A stretch of DNA of 64,000 bases from Actinomadura syzygii. GTDB taxonomy: Bacteria; Actinomycetota; Actinomycetes; Streptosporangiales; Streptosporangiaceae. The first letter of the stretch is position 1; the number at the start of each line of letters is the position of its first letter. The notes beneath the pieces were generated by a model. The model was not told where the DNA came from. It did no database searches and was given only the letters and a program-made list of their open reading frames with translations. Position numbers and translations under genes: made by a program. Below, piece by piece: positions 8,081 through 16,439 of this stretch. The stretch spans positions 62,001 to 126,000 of the forward strand of contig NZ_VSFF01000019.1 of assembly GCF_008085905.1 (NCBI RefSeq), in the 5' to 3' direction.

Positions 8081-8881
8081 CTACTTCTTCTTGCGGGACT
8101 TCTTGGGTTCGGGGGCCTTGGGGAGGGGCGGGGTGGCGGAGGCGCCCTGGTTTTTGACGGCTTCTATGGCGGCCTTGGCGGCGGACGGGTCGAGGTATTC
8201 GCCGCCGCGCTTCAAAGGCGCGAAGTCGTCGTCCAGTTCGTAGACGAGCGGGATGCCGGTGGGGATGTTGAGGCTGACGATCTGCTCGTCGGAGACGTCG
8301 TCCAGGTGCTTGACGAGACCGCGCAGGGAGTTGCCGTGCGCGGCGACGAGGACGGTCTTCCCGGCGGCGAGGTCGGGGACGATCGCGTCGTACCAGTAGG
8401 GCAGCATCCGGTCGACGACGTCGGCGAGGCATTCCGAGCGGGGGATCAGCTCGGACGGCAGTTCCGCGTAGCGGAGGTCGTTCACCTGGGAAAGGGGGTC
8501 GTCGTCCTTGATGGGCGGCGGCGGGACGTCGTAGGAACGGCGCCAGGTCATGAACTGCTGCTCGCCGAACTCCTCGCGCGTCTGCGCCTTGTTCTTTCCC
8601 TGGAGGGCGCCGTAATGGCGTTCGTTGAGCCGCCAGGACCGCTTCACCGGGATCCAGAGGAGGTCGGCGACGTCCAGCGCGATGTTGGCGGTGCGGATGG
8701 CCCGCTTCAGCAGGGAGGTGTGGACCACGTCCGGGGTGATGTCGGCGTCGAGCAGCAGGTCGCCGCCCCTGGTCGCCTCGCTCTCGCCCTTCGCGGACAG
8801 GTCGACGTCCACCCAGCCGGTGAACAGTCCTTCCGCGTTCCAGACGCTTTCGCCGTGCCTCAGCAATACCAGGGTCGCCAT
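8081..8881 (-). CDS. gpmA: 2,3-bisphosphoglycerate-dependent phosphoglycerate mutase
   Basis: A 266-residue cytoplasmic glycolytic enzyme interconverting 3- and 2-phosphoglycerate. It has the phosphohistidine motif LLRHGES at residues 6-12, the FTGWVDVDLS segment, RRSYDVPPPP, and the second catalytic histidine in VLVAAHGNSLR. The C-terminus carries an extra Lys/Pro-rich tail ending SRKKK that is not needed for catalysis. The gene lies downstream of ybjN and mshA on the same strand with a 26-base gap, the same order as Rv0486-Rv0487-Rv0489 in mycobacteria. The stop is five bases from the convergent MMPL stop. Confidence 0.95.
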   Translation of the reverse strand: MATLVLLRHGESVWNAEGLFTGWVDVDLSAKGESEATRGGDLLLDADITPDVVHTSLLKRAIRTANIALDVADLLWIPVKRSWRLNERHYGALQGKNKAQTREEFGEQQFMTWRRSYDVPPPPIKDDDPLSQVNDLRYAELPSELIPRSECLADVVDRMLPYWYDAIVPDLAAGKTVLVAAHGNSLRGLVKHLDDVSDEQIVSLNIPTGIPLVYELDDDFAPLKRGGEYLDPSAAKAAIEAVKNQGASATPPLPKAPEPKKSRKKK

Positions 8882-8907
8882 GGGCGAAAGCCTATCGGCA
8901 CCGTCCC

Positions 8908-9399
8908 TCAGCCGCGGTTGGCCGGGTCCGCGAACGAGGCGAAGGCGCGCAGGTTGGCGAGGCTCTCGCCGCGTTTGACGCGCCAGTCCCATTCGCGCTG
9001 GATGGACGTCTTGAACCCGCGTTCCAGCGCCTTGTCGAAGTTCTCGTCGGAGTAGGTGAGGACGCAGCCGAGCAGCCGGTCGATCTCGTCCGGCGACACG
9101 GACTCGAGCGCCACCCGTCCGACGAGATGGACGTCGCCGACGTCGTCCAGCGCGAACGCCACCCCGTACATCCGGCCGTTCTTCTCCAGCAGGAAACGGT
9201 AGAACTCGGCGTGGTTCTCGTCGGGACGGCGGCAGAAGAACGCCTCCACGTGCAGGCTGTGATCGCCGACGATCAGCCACGTCATGGTGGCGAGCTTGTG
9301 CTGCCCCGGAAGCTTGACGAAGAAGGCGTCCTCGCGCGGTTCGTCGAACTCCAGCCCGGCCGCCCGCAGGCTCTCCCTGATCGTCTCGACGACGCTCAA
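8908..9399 (-). CDS. YbjN domain protein (YopN/CesT/YbjN chaperone-like fold)
   Basis: A 163-residue protein with the YbjN-type fold: an N-terminal helix (VVETIRESLRAAGLEFDEP), then beta strands with the conserved FxRRPDENHAEFYRFLLEKN segment and a C-terminal region rich in Trp and Arg. I assign a TTG start at 9399. It overlaps the mshA stop as TTGA and has GGAGGTG eight bases upstream; no better start lies in frame. YbjN homologues sit between mshA and gpm in many actinobacteria. Their function is uncertain; a peptide-binding or assembly role is proposed for the family. Confidence 0.85.
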   Translation of the reverse strand: MSVVETIRESLRAAGLEFDEPREDAFFVKLPGQHKLATMTWLIVGDHSLHVEAFFCRRPDENHAEFYRFLLEKNGRMYGVAFALDDVGDVHLVGRVALESVSPDEIDRLLGCVLTYSDENFDKALERGFKTSIQREWDWRVKRGESLANLRAFASFADPANRG

Positions 9400-10694
9400 G
9401 CGGTCACCTCCACCTGCCCCATCGGCATCGGTCCCATTTCCACAGCACCGGTATACACGTCGAGCAGTTCGTCGACGGTCGCGTCCCACCCGAAGCCGTG
9501 CGCGTGCCGGACGGCGCCGTGGGCGAGGCGGGCGCGCAGGCCGGGCTCGGCGTCGAGGCGGCGCAGGACGGCCGCGTAGTCCGCCGGGTCGTGGCCGGAG
9601 ATCAGGACGCCGGACTCGCCGTCCGCGACCGCCGTGCAGAGCCCGCCGACGCGGGACGCGACGACCGGCGTCCCGCACGCCTGCGACTCGACCGCGACCA
9701 GCCCGAACGACTCGGTGTGGGACGGGACGACGGTGACGTCTGCGGCCCGGTACCAGTCGGCCAGCTCGGCCTGCGGGGACGGCGGCTCGAACCGCATCAC
9801 GTCGGAGATGCCGAGGTCGGCGGCCAGGTTCTGGAGGCCCTCCGGGCGCTGCCGCCCGGAGCCGCTCGGGCCGCCGACGACCGCGACGACGAGGCGGCGG
9901 CGCAGCGCAGGGTCGTCGGCGAGCATCCGGGCGACCGCGCGGAGCAGGACGTCCGGCGCCTTCAGCGGCTGGATGCGGCCGACGAACAGCAGCACGTAGG
10001 CGTCCGGGGGCAGGCCGAGGCGGCGGCGGGCGGGGCCCGGTCCGCGGGGGACGAGCGACGGCTCGGGACGGAACACCGACAGGTCGACGCCGGGGCTGAC
10101 GGTCGCGACCCGCGCCGGGTCGGCGCCGTAGAGGTCGACGAGCTCCCCGGCCTCCTTCGCGGTGTTGGCGACGAGCTGGTCCGACGACGCGACGACCTGC
10201 TCCTCGCCGAGGACGCGCTCGTCCGGTTCCGGCCGGTCGCCGTCCGCGAGCGCCGCGTTCTTGACCTTCGCCATCGTGTGCATGGAGTGGACGAGCGGGA
10301 CGCCCCAGCGCCGCTTCGCCGCCCATCCGGCCTGCCCGGACAGCCAGTAGTGCGTGTGGAGGAGGTCGTAGTGCCCGGGTTCGTGCATCGCCTCGACGCG
10401 CAGGATCCCGGACGTGAAGCCGCAGAGCTGCCGGGGCAGCTCGGTCTTGTCCAGCTCCTCGAACGGCCCGGCGACGACGTTGCGGACGAGCACGCCCGGC
10501 GCGAGCTCGACGACGGGCGGCATCGCGCGGCAGGTGGCGCGGGTGAAGACGTCGACCTCGACACCGCGCTCGGCCAGCCGCTTCGCCACCTCGACGACGT
10601 AGACGTTCAGGCCGCCCGCGTCACCGGTGCCCGGCTGGTCGAGAGGGGAAGTATGAACACTGACGGTCGCAACCCGGTTGATACGACGCGACAC
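9396..10694 (-). CDS. mshA: D-inositol-3-phosphate glycosyltransferase (mycothiol biosynthesis)
   Basis: A 432-residue GT4 glycosyltransferase that joins GlcNAc from UDP-GlcNAc to 1L-myo-inositol 1-phosphate, the first committed step of mycothiol synthesis. It shows the N-terminal VHTSPLDQPGTGDAGGLNVY motif near residues 13-32, the LLHTHYWLSGQAG segment, the VGRIQPLKAPD start of the second Rossmann domain, and the retaining-GT signature ESFGLVAVESQACGTPVVAS. Length and order fit MshA. It is followed, with overlap, by ybjN and then gpmA, as in other actinobacteria. Confidence 0.95.
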   Translation of the reverse strand: MSRRINRVATVSVHTSPLDQPGTGDAGGLNVYVVEVAKRLAERGVEVDVFTRATCRAMPPVVELAPGVLVRNVVAGPFEELDKTELPRQLCGFTSGILRVEAMHEPGHYDLLHTHYWLSGQAGWAAKRRWGVPLVHSMHTMAKVKNAALADGDRPEPDERVLGEEQVVASSDQLVANTAKEAGELVDLYGADPARVATVSPGVDLSVFRPEPSLVPRGPGPARRRLGLPPDAYVLLFVGRIQPLKAPDVLLRAVARMLADDPALRRRLVVAVVGGPSGSGRQRPEGLQNLAADLGISDVMRFEPPSPQAELADWYRAADVTVVPSHTESFGLVAVESQACGTPVVASRVGGLCTAVADGESGVLISGHDPADYAAVLRRLDAEPGLRARLAHGAVRHAHGFGWDATVDELLDVYTGAVEMGPMPMGQVEVTA

Positions 10695-10828
10695 CGGACA
10701 TCACCTCCGATGGTGCAACCTATCGACCGTGTCGCCTGTTCCCCCGCCGAGGGGTCCGCCGGATCCGGCCGCCAGGTTCTCCGGGACGCGCGTGCGACCC
10801 GTGCGCGCCTGCCTGGGAGGCTGGGCGC

Positions 10829-11587
10829 ATGCGTAAGACGGCGGTAGTGACCGGAGCAAGCAGCGGGATCGGGGCGGCCACGGCGCGGCGCCTCGCGGCG
10901 GAGGGGTTCCACGTCGTCCTCGCGGCGCGGCGCCGCGACCGGCTGGACGCCCTCGCCAAGGAGATCGCCGAGGACACGCCGGGGGCGGGACGGGTCGCGG
11001 CCGTGACCCTGGACGTGACGTCCCAGGAGTCCGTGGACGCCTTCGCGGCGGCGGTCGGCGGCTGCCACGTCCTCGTCAACAACGCGGGCGGCGCGCTCGG
11101 CCTGGACTCGGTCGCCACCGCCGACCTGGACGAATGGCGCGCCATGTACGACACGAACGTCCTCGGGCTGGTGCGCGTCACGCAGGCGCTGCTGCCGGAG
11201 TTGATCGCGAGCGGCGCGGGCCACATCGTCAACATCACCTCGCTGGCCGCGCACGTCGCCTACGAGGGCGGCGGCGGGTACAACGCGGCCAAGTACGCGG
11301 CCTACGCGGCGAACGAGGTACTGCGCCTCGAACTGGTCGCCGAGCCGGTGCGGGTCACGGAGATCGCGCCGGGCCTCGTGAAGACGGACGAGTTCTCGCT
11401 GGTCAGGTTCCACGGGGACGCGGAGCGGGCCGCAAAGCCCTACGAGGGCGTCCCCGAGCCGCTGGTCGCGGACGACGTCGCCGACTGCGTGGCCTGGGCC
11501 GTGACCCGTCCGCCGCACGTGAACATCGACCGGATCGACGTCCAGCCGCGCGTGCAGGCGGCCCCGCACCGGCTTCACCGGGAGTAG
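10829..11587 (+). CDS. Short-chain dehydrogenase/reductase (YdfG-like)
   Basis: A 252-residue classical SDR. It has the NADP-binding TGASSGIGAATARRL at residues about 8-22, an arginine after the second strand (AARRRDRL) suggesting NADP preference, the NNAGGALG motif, the catalytic Ser in ITSLAAH, and the YNAAKYAAY active-site Tyr/Lys. The sequence is closest in style to the YdfG group that oxidises serine and 3-hydroxy acids, but the substrate cannot be fixed. It starts 134 bases from the divergent mshA. Its last 13 bases overlap the stop region of the convergent methyltransferase-like gene. Confidence 0.9.
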   Translation: MRKTAVVTGASSGIGAATARRLAAEGFHVVLAARRRDRLDALAKEIAEDTPGAGRVAAVTLDVTSQESVDAFAAAVGGCHVLVNNAGGALGLDSVATADLDEWRAMYDTNVLGLVRVTQALLPELIASGAGHIVNITSLAAHVAYEGGGGYNAAKYAAYAANEVLRLELVAEPVRVTEIAPGLVKTDEFSLVRFHGDAERAAKPYEGVPEPLVADDVADCVAWAVTRPPHVNIDRIDVQPRVQAAPHRLHRE

Positions 11588-12393
11588 GGCGCGACCGCCG
11601 TCCAGGTAAGGGTCACCTCACCGAGCCGCCACCGGTTTCTGCCTCCATAGGGCGGACGGGTGACGACGGGATGCGTCCGGGCGAGCAGCGCGACCGCCTC
11701 CACCCAGCGGGCGCGCGGGCCGAACGCCGAGTGCGGCGCGGCCGTCGCCCAGCAGCGGTCGAACGCCGCCAGCAGGTCGTGGACGGGCTCGCCCGGCACG
11801 TTCCGGTGGATCAGCGTCTTCGGCAGCCGCTCCGCCAGCGCCGACGGGCGCTCCAGCGTGGGCAGATGCGCGGCGAACGTGATCGTCTGCGGGCCGTCCG
11901 GGGTGAGCGCCGCCCAGACCGCGCGGCGGCCGATCTCGTCGCACGTCCCCTCGACGAGGACGCCTGCCGGGTCGAGCCGCGCGGTCAGCTCCTCCCAGGC
12001 CCGCCAGGCCGCGTCCTCGCCGTACTGGCGCAGCACGTTGAACGCCCTGACCAGCACGGGAGGGCGCGGGACGGGCAGCTCGAACCCGCCGCGCCGAAAC
12101 GACAGGCCGTCCAGGCGACGGGCGGCGAGCAGGGCGACCCCGGCCGCCACGCGCTCCGCGTCGATCTCGACGCCGACGACCTCCAGCCGCGGCGACACGG
12201 CGCGGAGCCGGGTGAGCAGCTCGACGGTCGTCACCGGCGACGCCCCGTACCCGAGGTCGACGGCCAGCGGACGCGCGCCCGCGCGCAGCGGTCCGGCCTG
12301 GGTGGCGGCGATCCAGCGGTCCGCGCGGCGCAGCCGGTTGGGGGCGGTGGTGCCGCGGGTCACCTCCCCCCGCGGCTTCGGGATGGGGGGCAC
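11575..12393 (-). CDS. Predicted class I SAM-dependent methyltransferase-like protein
   Basis: A 272-residue protein. The motif-I-like LAVDLGYGASPVTTVELL segment is followed by LEVVGVEIDAERV, which gives the acidic residue after the second strand, and the central part is a Rossmann-like domain. No substrate-binding signature is recognised. A GTG at 12393 (reading MPPIPKPRG) is the most likely start because the frame becomes compositionally poor upstream, but no clear ribosome-binding site supports it. The 3' end overlaps the convergent SDR gene by 13 bases. Related proteins are common, unnamed, in actinobacteria. Confidence 0.68.
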   Translation of the reverse strand: MPPIPKPRGEVTRGTTAPNRLRRADRWIAATQAGPLRAGARPLAVDLGYGASPVTTVELLTRLRAVSPRLEVVGVEIDAERVAAGVALLAARRLDGLSFRRGGFELPVPRPPVLVRAFNVLRQYGEDAAWRAWEELTARLDPAGVLVEGTCDEIGRRAVWAALTPDGPQTITFAAHLPTLERPSALAERLPKTLIHRNVPGEPVHDLLAAFDRCWATAAPHSAFGPRARWVEAVALLARTHPVVTRPPYGGRNRWRLGEVTLTWTAVAPYSR

Positions 12394-12483
12394 CGGGTCA
12401 TTGTTCCGTGTCGTCCTCAATGCTCCGTACGCCGCGATATGAACGGCTGTACGGCGGGCCGCCGGGCGGGCGATCATAGGCGG

Positions 12484-13266
12484 ATGCCCGACCTGTCCGG
12501 CCTGCTCGCCGACCTGGCCGCCGAAGGCGACTCCCTCGACGCGCTGGTCGCGCCGCTGCCCGCCGCGAGATGGGCGGCCCCGACCCCCGCCGAGGGCTGG
12601 ACGATCGCGCACCAGATCGCCCATCTGGCCTGGACGGACGACCAGGCCGCCGTCGCCGCCACCGACGCCCCCGGGTTCGCGAAACTCCTGGAGGCGGCCC
12701 TCGCCGACCCCGGCGACTACGTCGAGGCGGGCGCGCGGGAGGGCGCCGCGGACGACCCGGCCCGGCTCCTCGCCCGCTGGCGCGACGGCCGCCGCCGCGT
12801 CGTCGACGCGCTCGCCGCCGTCCCGGCGGGGGAGCGGCTCCCGTGGTTCGGGCCGCCGATGAGCGCCGCGTCCATGGCGACCGCGCGGCTGATGGAGACG
12901 TGGGCGCACGGCGAGGACGTCGCGGGCGCGCTCGGCGTCCGCCGCGCGCCGACCGGACGGCTCCGGCACGTCGCGCACATCAGCGTCCGGACCCGCGACT
13001 TCGCGTTCCGCAACCGCGGCCTGGAACCGCCGGACGGCGAGTTCCGCGTCGTTCTCGAAGGCCCGGACGGCGACGCTTGGACGTGGGGCCCCGCCGACGC
13101 GCGCCAGTCGGTCACCGGCCCGGCGCTCGACTTCTGCCTCGCCGTCACGCAACGGCGGAACCGCGCCGACCTGGCCCTCGTCGCCACCGGCCCGGACGCC
13201 GACCGCTGGCTGGACGTCGCCCAGGCGTTCGCCGGTCCGCCCGGTCCCGGCCGCGCGCCGGGGTGA
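12484..13266 (+). CDS. TIGR03084-type metal-binding protein (DinB/MDMPI superfamily)
   Basis: A 260-residue protein with the mycothiol-maleylpyruvate-isomerase/DinB four-helix fold. The conserved WTIAHQIAHLAWTDD segment at residues about 38-52 gives one set of metal-ligand histidines, and METWAHGEDVAGALG near residue 140 gives the third. The C-terminal part RLRHVAHISVRTRDFAFRNR is typical of TIGR03084. Such proteins often act in mycothiol-linked chemistry in actinobacteria, which fits an mshA-containing genome, but the reaction is unknown. The start ATG is 10 bases after a short upstream hairpin-poor spacer. Confidence 0.82.
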   Translation: MPDLSGLLADLAAEGDSLDALVAPLPAARWAAPTPAEGWTIAHQIAHLAWTDDQAAVAATDAPGFAKLLEAALADPGDYVEAGAREGAADDPARLLARWRDGRRRVVDALAAVPAGERLPWFGPPMSAASMATARLMETWAHGEDVAGALGVRRAPTGRLRHVAHISVRTRDFAFRNRGLEPPDGEFRVVLEGPDGDAWTWGPADARQSVTGPALDFCLAVTQRRNRADLALVATGPDADRWLDVAQAFAGPPGPGRAPG

Positions 13267-13316
13267 GTGGGCGGGCTCACAAGTTCGAACCGCGCTCTAG
13301 TGGAAATCTCCTGCGT

Positions 13317-13793
13317 ATGACGATCCTCATCGCCTACGACGGGTCGGACGACGCGCGCGCCGCGCTCGACTTCGCGGCGCGGCACCTCCGTCCCGAGCCC
13401 ACCGTAGTGATCAGTGTGTGGGAGCCGCTGCTGCTGCAGTTCGCCTGGGCGCCGCTCGTCGCGGAGACGCCGGCCGGCCCCGATTCCGAGCCGAACGACC
13501 AGTTCGAGGAGGAGAAACAGGCGGAACACCTCGCGCAGGAGGGCGCCGACATCCTCCGGAAGGCCGGGCTCACCGACGTGCGCACGCTCGCCGAGCGCGG
13601 CGGCGGCCCGGTCTGGAGCGCCATCGTCGACGTCGCGGACGAACTGGACGCCTCCCTCGTCGTCACCGGCTCCCGCGGCCTCGCGGGCGCCCGGTCGCTG
13701 ATCATCGGGAGCGTCTCGACGCGCGTCCTGCACCACGCGCGGCGGCCGGTGCTGGTCGTCCCGCCGAAACGGCAGGACAAGGAGAAGGACTGA
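13317..13793 (+). CDS. Universal stress protein (UspA family)
   Basis: A 158-residue single Usp domain. The N-terminal ILIAYDGSDDARAALDFA has the phosphate-contacting Asp and Ser. A long acidic insert (residues about 55-75) follows strand 2. The ATP-binding signature G-x2-G-x9-G-S is present as GSRGLAGARSLIIGSVS near residues 122-138. The C-terminal strand is RPVLVVPP. It should bind ATP and take part in stress or dormancy responses, as in other actinobacteria. The stop lies within a 16-bp tandem duplication that also contains the stop of the convergent macro-domain gene. Confidence 0.9.
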   Translation: MTILIAYDGSDDARAALDFAARHLRPEPTVVISVWEPLLLQFAWAPLVAETPAGPDSEPNDQFEEEKQAEHLAQEGADILRKAGLTDVRTLAERGGGPVWSAIVDVADELDASLVVTGSRGLAGARSLIIGSVSTRVLHHARRPVLVVPPKRQDKEKD

Positions 13794-13816
13794 CGGTCAG
13801 AAGGACTGACGGTCAG
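13785..13816. repeat. 16-bp perfect tandem duplication across two convergent stops
   Basis: The unit AAGGACTGACGGTCAG occurs at 13785-13800 and immediately again at 13801-13816. The first copy contains the TGA of the Usp gene. The second contains the TCA that is the stop of the minus-strand macro-domain gene. Each unit also contains the short palindrome CTGACGGTCAG. Confidence 0.9.
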
Positions 13817-14325
13817 AAGGCGCCGACGGCGCGCTCGAACGCCTCGTAGGCGTCCGCCGTGAACAGGACGAAACGCGCGTCACGCACCTTCGACGGCGTG
13901 GACCGGACCGTGCCGACCGCGATCCGGGCCGCGTCGTCCATCGGCCAGCCGTAGATGCCCGCCGACACGGCCGGGAACGCGATCGACTCGACGCCGAGCT
14001 CGTCCGCGACGCGCAGCGACTCCCGGTAGCAGGAGACGAGCTGGCCGGACCGGTCGTCGGACGGCGAGTACACCGGCCCCACCGTGTGGATCACCCAGGT
14101 GGCGGGGAGCCGTCCCGCCGTCGTCGCGACCGCCTGGCCGGCCGGCAGGCCCCCGCCGTAGTGGGACGCGCGCAGCTTGCGGCAGTCGTCGAGGATCTCC
14201 GGGCCGCCCCTGCGGTGGATCGCCCCGTCCACGCCGCCGCCACCGAGGAGGGAGGAGTTCGCCGCGTTGACCACGGCGTCCACGTCCTGCTCGGTGATGT
14301 CGCCCCGGATCAGAGAGATCTTCAC
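13813..14325 (-). CDS. Macro domain ADP-ribose-binding/deacetylase protein (YmdB-like)
   Basis: A 170-residue single macro domain. The sequence has the order MKISLIRGDITEQ, VDAVVNAANSSLLGGGGVDG (ADP-ribose loop 1), VIHTVGPVY, and AFPAVSAGIYGWP (loop 2). These match MacroD/YmdB-type O-acetyl-ADP-ribose deacetylases, including the catalytic-region Asn and Asp in NAANSSLLGGGGVDGAI. It is predicted to hydrolyse O-acetyl-ADP-ribose or remove mono-ADP-ribose from proteins. It is convergent with the Usp gene. Confidence 0.92.
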   Translation of the reverse strand: MKISLIRGDITEQDVDAVVNAANSSLLGGGGVDGAIHRRGGPEILDDCRKLRASHYGGGLPAGQAVATTAGRLPATWVIHTVGPVYSPSDDRSGQLVSCYRESLRVADELGVESIAFPAVSAGIYGWPMDDAARIAVGTVRSTPSKVRDARFVLFTADAYEAFERAVGAF

Positions 14326-14586
14326 GTGCGCCCCTTCTCACGTTGCCGCGGAACCCGTCAGAAGAGAAGAATTCTCCCGCGGGCCGGGCGTGAAACGCGT
14401 TCGGCGGCTCCCGGCGGTACGCTCATGGCGGACGAGGCACCGGGGGCGGTTCGGCTCGTCCGACTTCGTCCGGCCGACGCCGTGGGGGGCTCCATGCGGA
14501 GGGCCGGACGTGAACAGTGGAACATTGACTGCCTATCCTGCCGTCGAGACGACCACAAAGGCGTGCAAGTCGTGGAGGTTACCCCC

Positions 14587-15504
14587 TTGAAGATTCTCCT
14601 CGCCGGAGCGACCGGAGTCGTCGGTCGCCGGCTGATCCCGCTGCTCGTCCAGGCGGGCCACGAGGTCGCAGGGACGACACGCCGGACCGAGCGCGCCGAC
14701 CTGCTCCGCGGCCTCGGCGCCACGCCGGTGGTCGTGGACGTCCTCGACGCCGCCGCGGTCCGCGCGGTGCTGGCGGACGTACGTCCGGACGCGGTGATCC
14801 ACCAGCTCACCGATCTCAGCACCGAGGACTTCGCCGCCAACTCCCAGCTGCGCATCGAGGGCACGCGCAACCTGGTCGACGCCGCGCGGGACGCGGGCGT
14901 CGAGACCATGATCGCGCAGAGCATCGCCTGGCTGTACGTGGGCGGCGGCGCCCCGGCCGCCGTCGAGACCGACCCGCTGGACGCCGCGCTCCCGCCGTAC
15001 GCGGGCGTCGCGGCGCTGGAGGCGGCGGTCGCGGAGATGCCGCGCGGCGTCGTGCTCCGCTACGGCGCCCTCTACGGGCCCGGGACCTGGTACGCGCCGG
15101 ACGGCGCGATCGCCGAGCGGGTCCGCGCGAACACCCTGCGCCTCGCCCCGTCCTGGACGTCGTTCGTGCACGCCGACGACGCGGCCTCCGCCGCGCTGGC
15201 GGCGCTCGACTGGCCCGCGGGCCCGGTCAACATCGTCGACGACGAGCCCGCCACCACGGCCGACTGGCTGCCCGTCTACAGCGCGGCGCTCGGCGCGCCG
15301 ACGCCGGGCAACGCCGGGAAGCACGCCGCCACGACGGGACGCCCGGTGTCGAACGAGAAGGCGCTCAGCCTCGGCTGGAAGCCGTCGGTCGCGTCCTGGC
15401 GCATCGGTTTCGCCCAGATGGACGGCGCCTCCGGCGCGGAGGGCGCGGCCCGCGCGGACGCCCGGGTGAACGGCCGCGTGGACGGCACCGCCCGCACCTA
15501 CTGA
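14587..15504 (+). CDS. NAD-dependent epimerase/dehydratase family protein
   Basis: A 305-residue extended SDR. The Rossmann motif LAGATGVVGRRL lies at residues 5-16, followed by TTRRTERADLL. There is DLSTEDFAANSQLRIEGTRN in the nucleotide-fold centre, and RYGALYGPGTWY and SFVHADDAASAALAALD in the substrate part. The canonical YxxxK is not intact: the region AQSIAWLYVGGG lacks a clear Lys four residues after Tyr, as in atypical members, so catalytic class is uncertain. I chose TTG 14587 because GTGGAGG lies eight bases before it. The substrate is unknown. Confidence 0.82.
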   Translation: MKILLAGATGVVGRRLIPLLVQAGHEVAGTTRRTERADLLRGLGATPVVVDVLDAAAVRAVLADVRPDAVIHQLTDLSTEDFAANSQLRIEGTRNLVDAARDAGVETMIAQSIAWLYVGGGAPAAVETDPLDAALPPYAGVAALEAAVAEMPRGVVLRYGALYGPGTWYAPDGAIAERVRANTLRLAPSWTSFVHADDAASAALAALDWPAGPVNIVDDEPATTADWLPVYSAALGAPTPGNAGKHAATTGRPVSNEKALSLGWKPSVASWRIGFAQMDGASGAEGAARADARVNGRVDGTARTY

Positions 15505-15560
15505 TCGAACAAAACGGACGCTCCCGGCGGAACGTGACAAAACACAACCGAGTCGGGGGC

Positions 15561-16340
15561 TCAGCCGAACTGGAACGAGCGCTTCGCCAGGCCGAACCAG
15601 TACCCGTCGATGACGGCCCGCCGCTTTTGATCTTCGGCGCCGGTCGCGGCGGTCGTCGCGGCGCCCAGGGCCACGAAGAGTGGCGCGAAGTGTTCGGTGC
15701 GTGGATGCGCGATCCGCGCCGCCGGGGCCTTGGCGCGGAAGTCGAGAAGGGCGTCGATGTCGCCGTTCCGCACGGCCTCGTCCGTCCAGGCGTCGAACTC
15801 GGCCGACCAGGCGGGCGGCGGCTCGTTCGCGCCGGGCGGCATCTCGCGCAGGTTGTGCGTCGTGAAACCGCTCCCGACGATGAGGACGCCCTGGTCGCGC
15901 AGCGATGCGAGCGTGCGGCCGACGTCGTAGAGGCGCGCCGGTTCGAGTGACGGCATGGACATCTGGAGCACGGGGACGTCGGCGTCCGGATACATCTCCA
16001 CGAGCGGCACGTAGGCGCCGTGGTCGAGGCCGCGCGCCTCGTCCCGGTGCACGTCGGGGATGAGTTTGCTCACGTCATCGGCCAGTTCGGGCGCGCCGGG
16101 CGCGTCGTACCGGACGCGGTAGTAGTGCTCCGGGAACCCCCAGAAGTCGTACACGAGCGGCGTCCGGCGGGTGGCGCCGACGGTCAGCGGCGCCTCCTCC
16201 CAGTGCGCGGACACCATCAGGATCGCCTTCGGCTTGGGCAGTTCCGCCGCCCAGCGGGCCAGTTCGTCCGTCCAGACGGGGTCGTCGGCCAGGGGCGGGG
16301 CGCCGTGGCTGAGGTAGAGCACGGGCATCCGGGTCGTCAT
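15561..16340 (-). CDS. LigB/DODA-type extradiol dioxygenase
   Basis: A 259-residue member of the class III extradiol ring-cleavage family related to 4,5-DOPA dioxygenase (YgiD). Metal-site histidines are seen in LYLSHGAPP (H12), MVSAHWEE, and GLDHGAYVPL. The C-terminal RIAHPRTEHFAPLFVALGAA is highly typical. The likely reaction is oxygen-dependent cleavage of a catechol-type substrate. It is divergent from a MarR gene with two palindromic operators between them, so phenolic induction through that regulator is likely; the inducer is inference. Confidence 0.92.
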   Translation of the reverse strand: MTTRMPVLYLSHGAPPLADDPVWTDELARWAAELPKPKAILMVSAHWEEAPLTVGATRRTPLVYDFWGFPEHYYRVRYDAPGAPELADDVSKLIPDVHRDEARGLDHGAYVPLVEMYPDADVPVLQMSMPSLEPARLYDVGRTLASLRDQGVLIVGSGFTTHNLREMPPGANEPPPAWSAEFDAWTDEAVRNGDIDALLDFRAKAPAARIAHPRTEHFAPLFVALGAATTAATGAEDQKRRAVIDGYWFGLAKRSFQFG

Positions 16341-16391
16341 GTGGGTCCCCCCTCTTTTACTTCAGATTTCAACTATATCTGGCCGCGCTGG

Positions 16392-16418
16392 TTGAACGTT
16401 CAAGTCTTGAAAGTTCAA
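16392..16418. promoter_or_regulatory. Two tandem MarR operators (TTGAACGTTCAA / TTGAAAGTTCAA)
   Basis: A perfect 12-bp palindrome TTGAACGTTCAA (16392-16403) and a near copy TTGAAAGTTCAA (16407-16418) are three bases apart. They lie between the divergent dioxygenase and marR starts. Centre-to-centre spacing is 15 bp. They are the obvious candidates for autorepression by the MarR protein that starts at 16440. Confidence 0.8.
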
Positions 16419-16439
16419 ACTTTGGGTAGAGTAAGTGAT

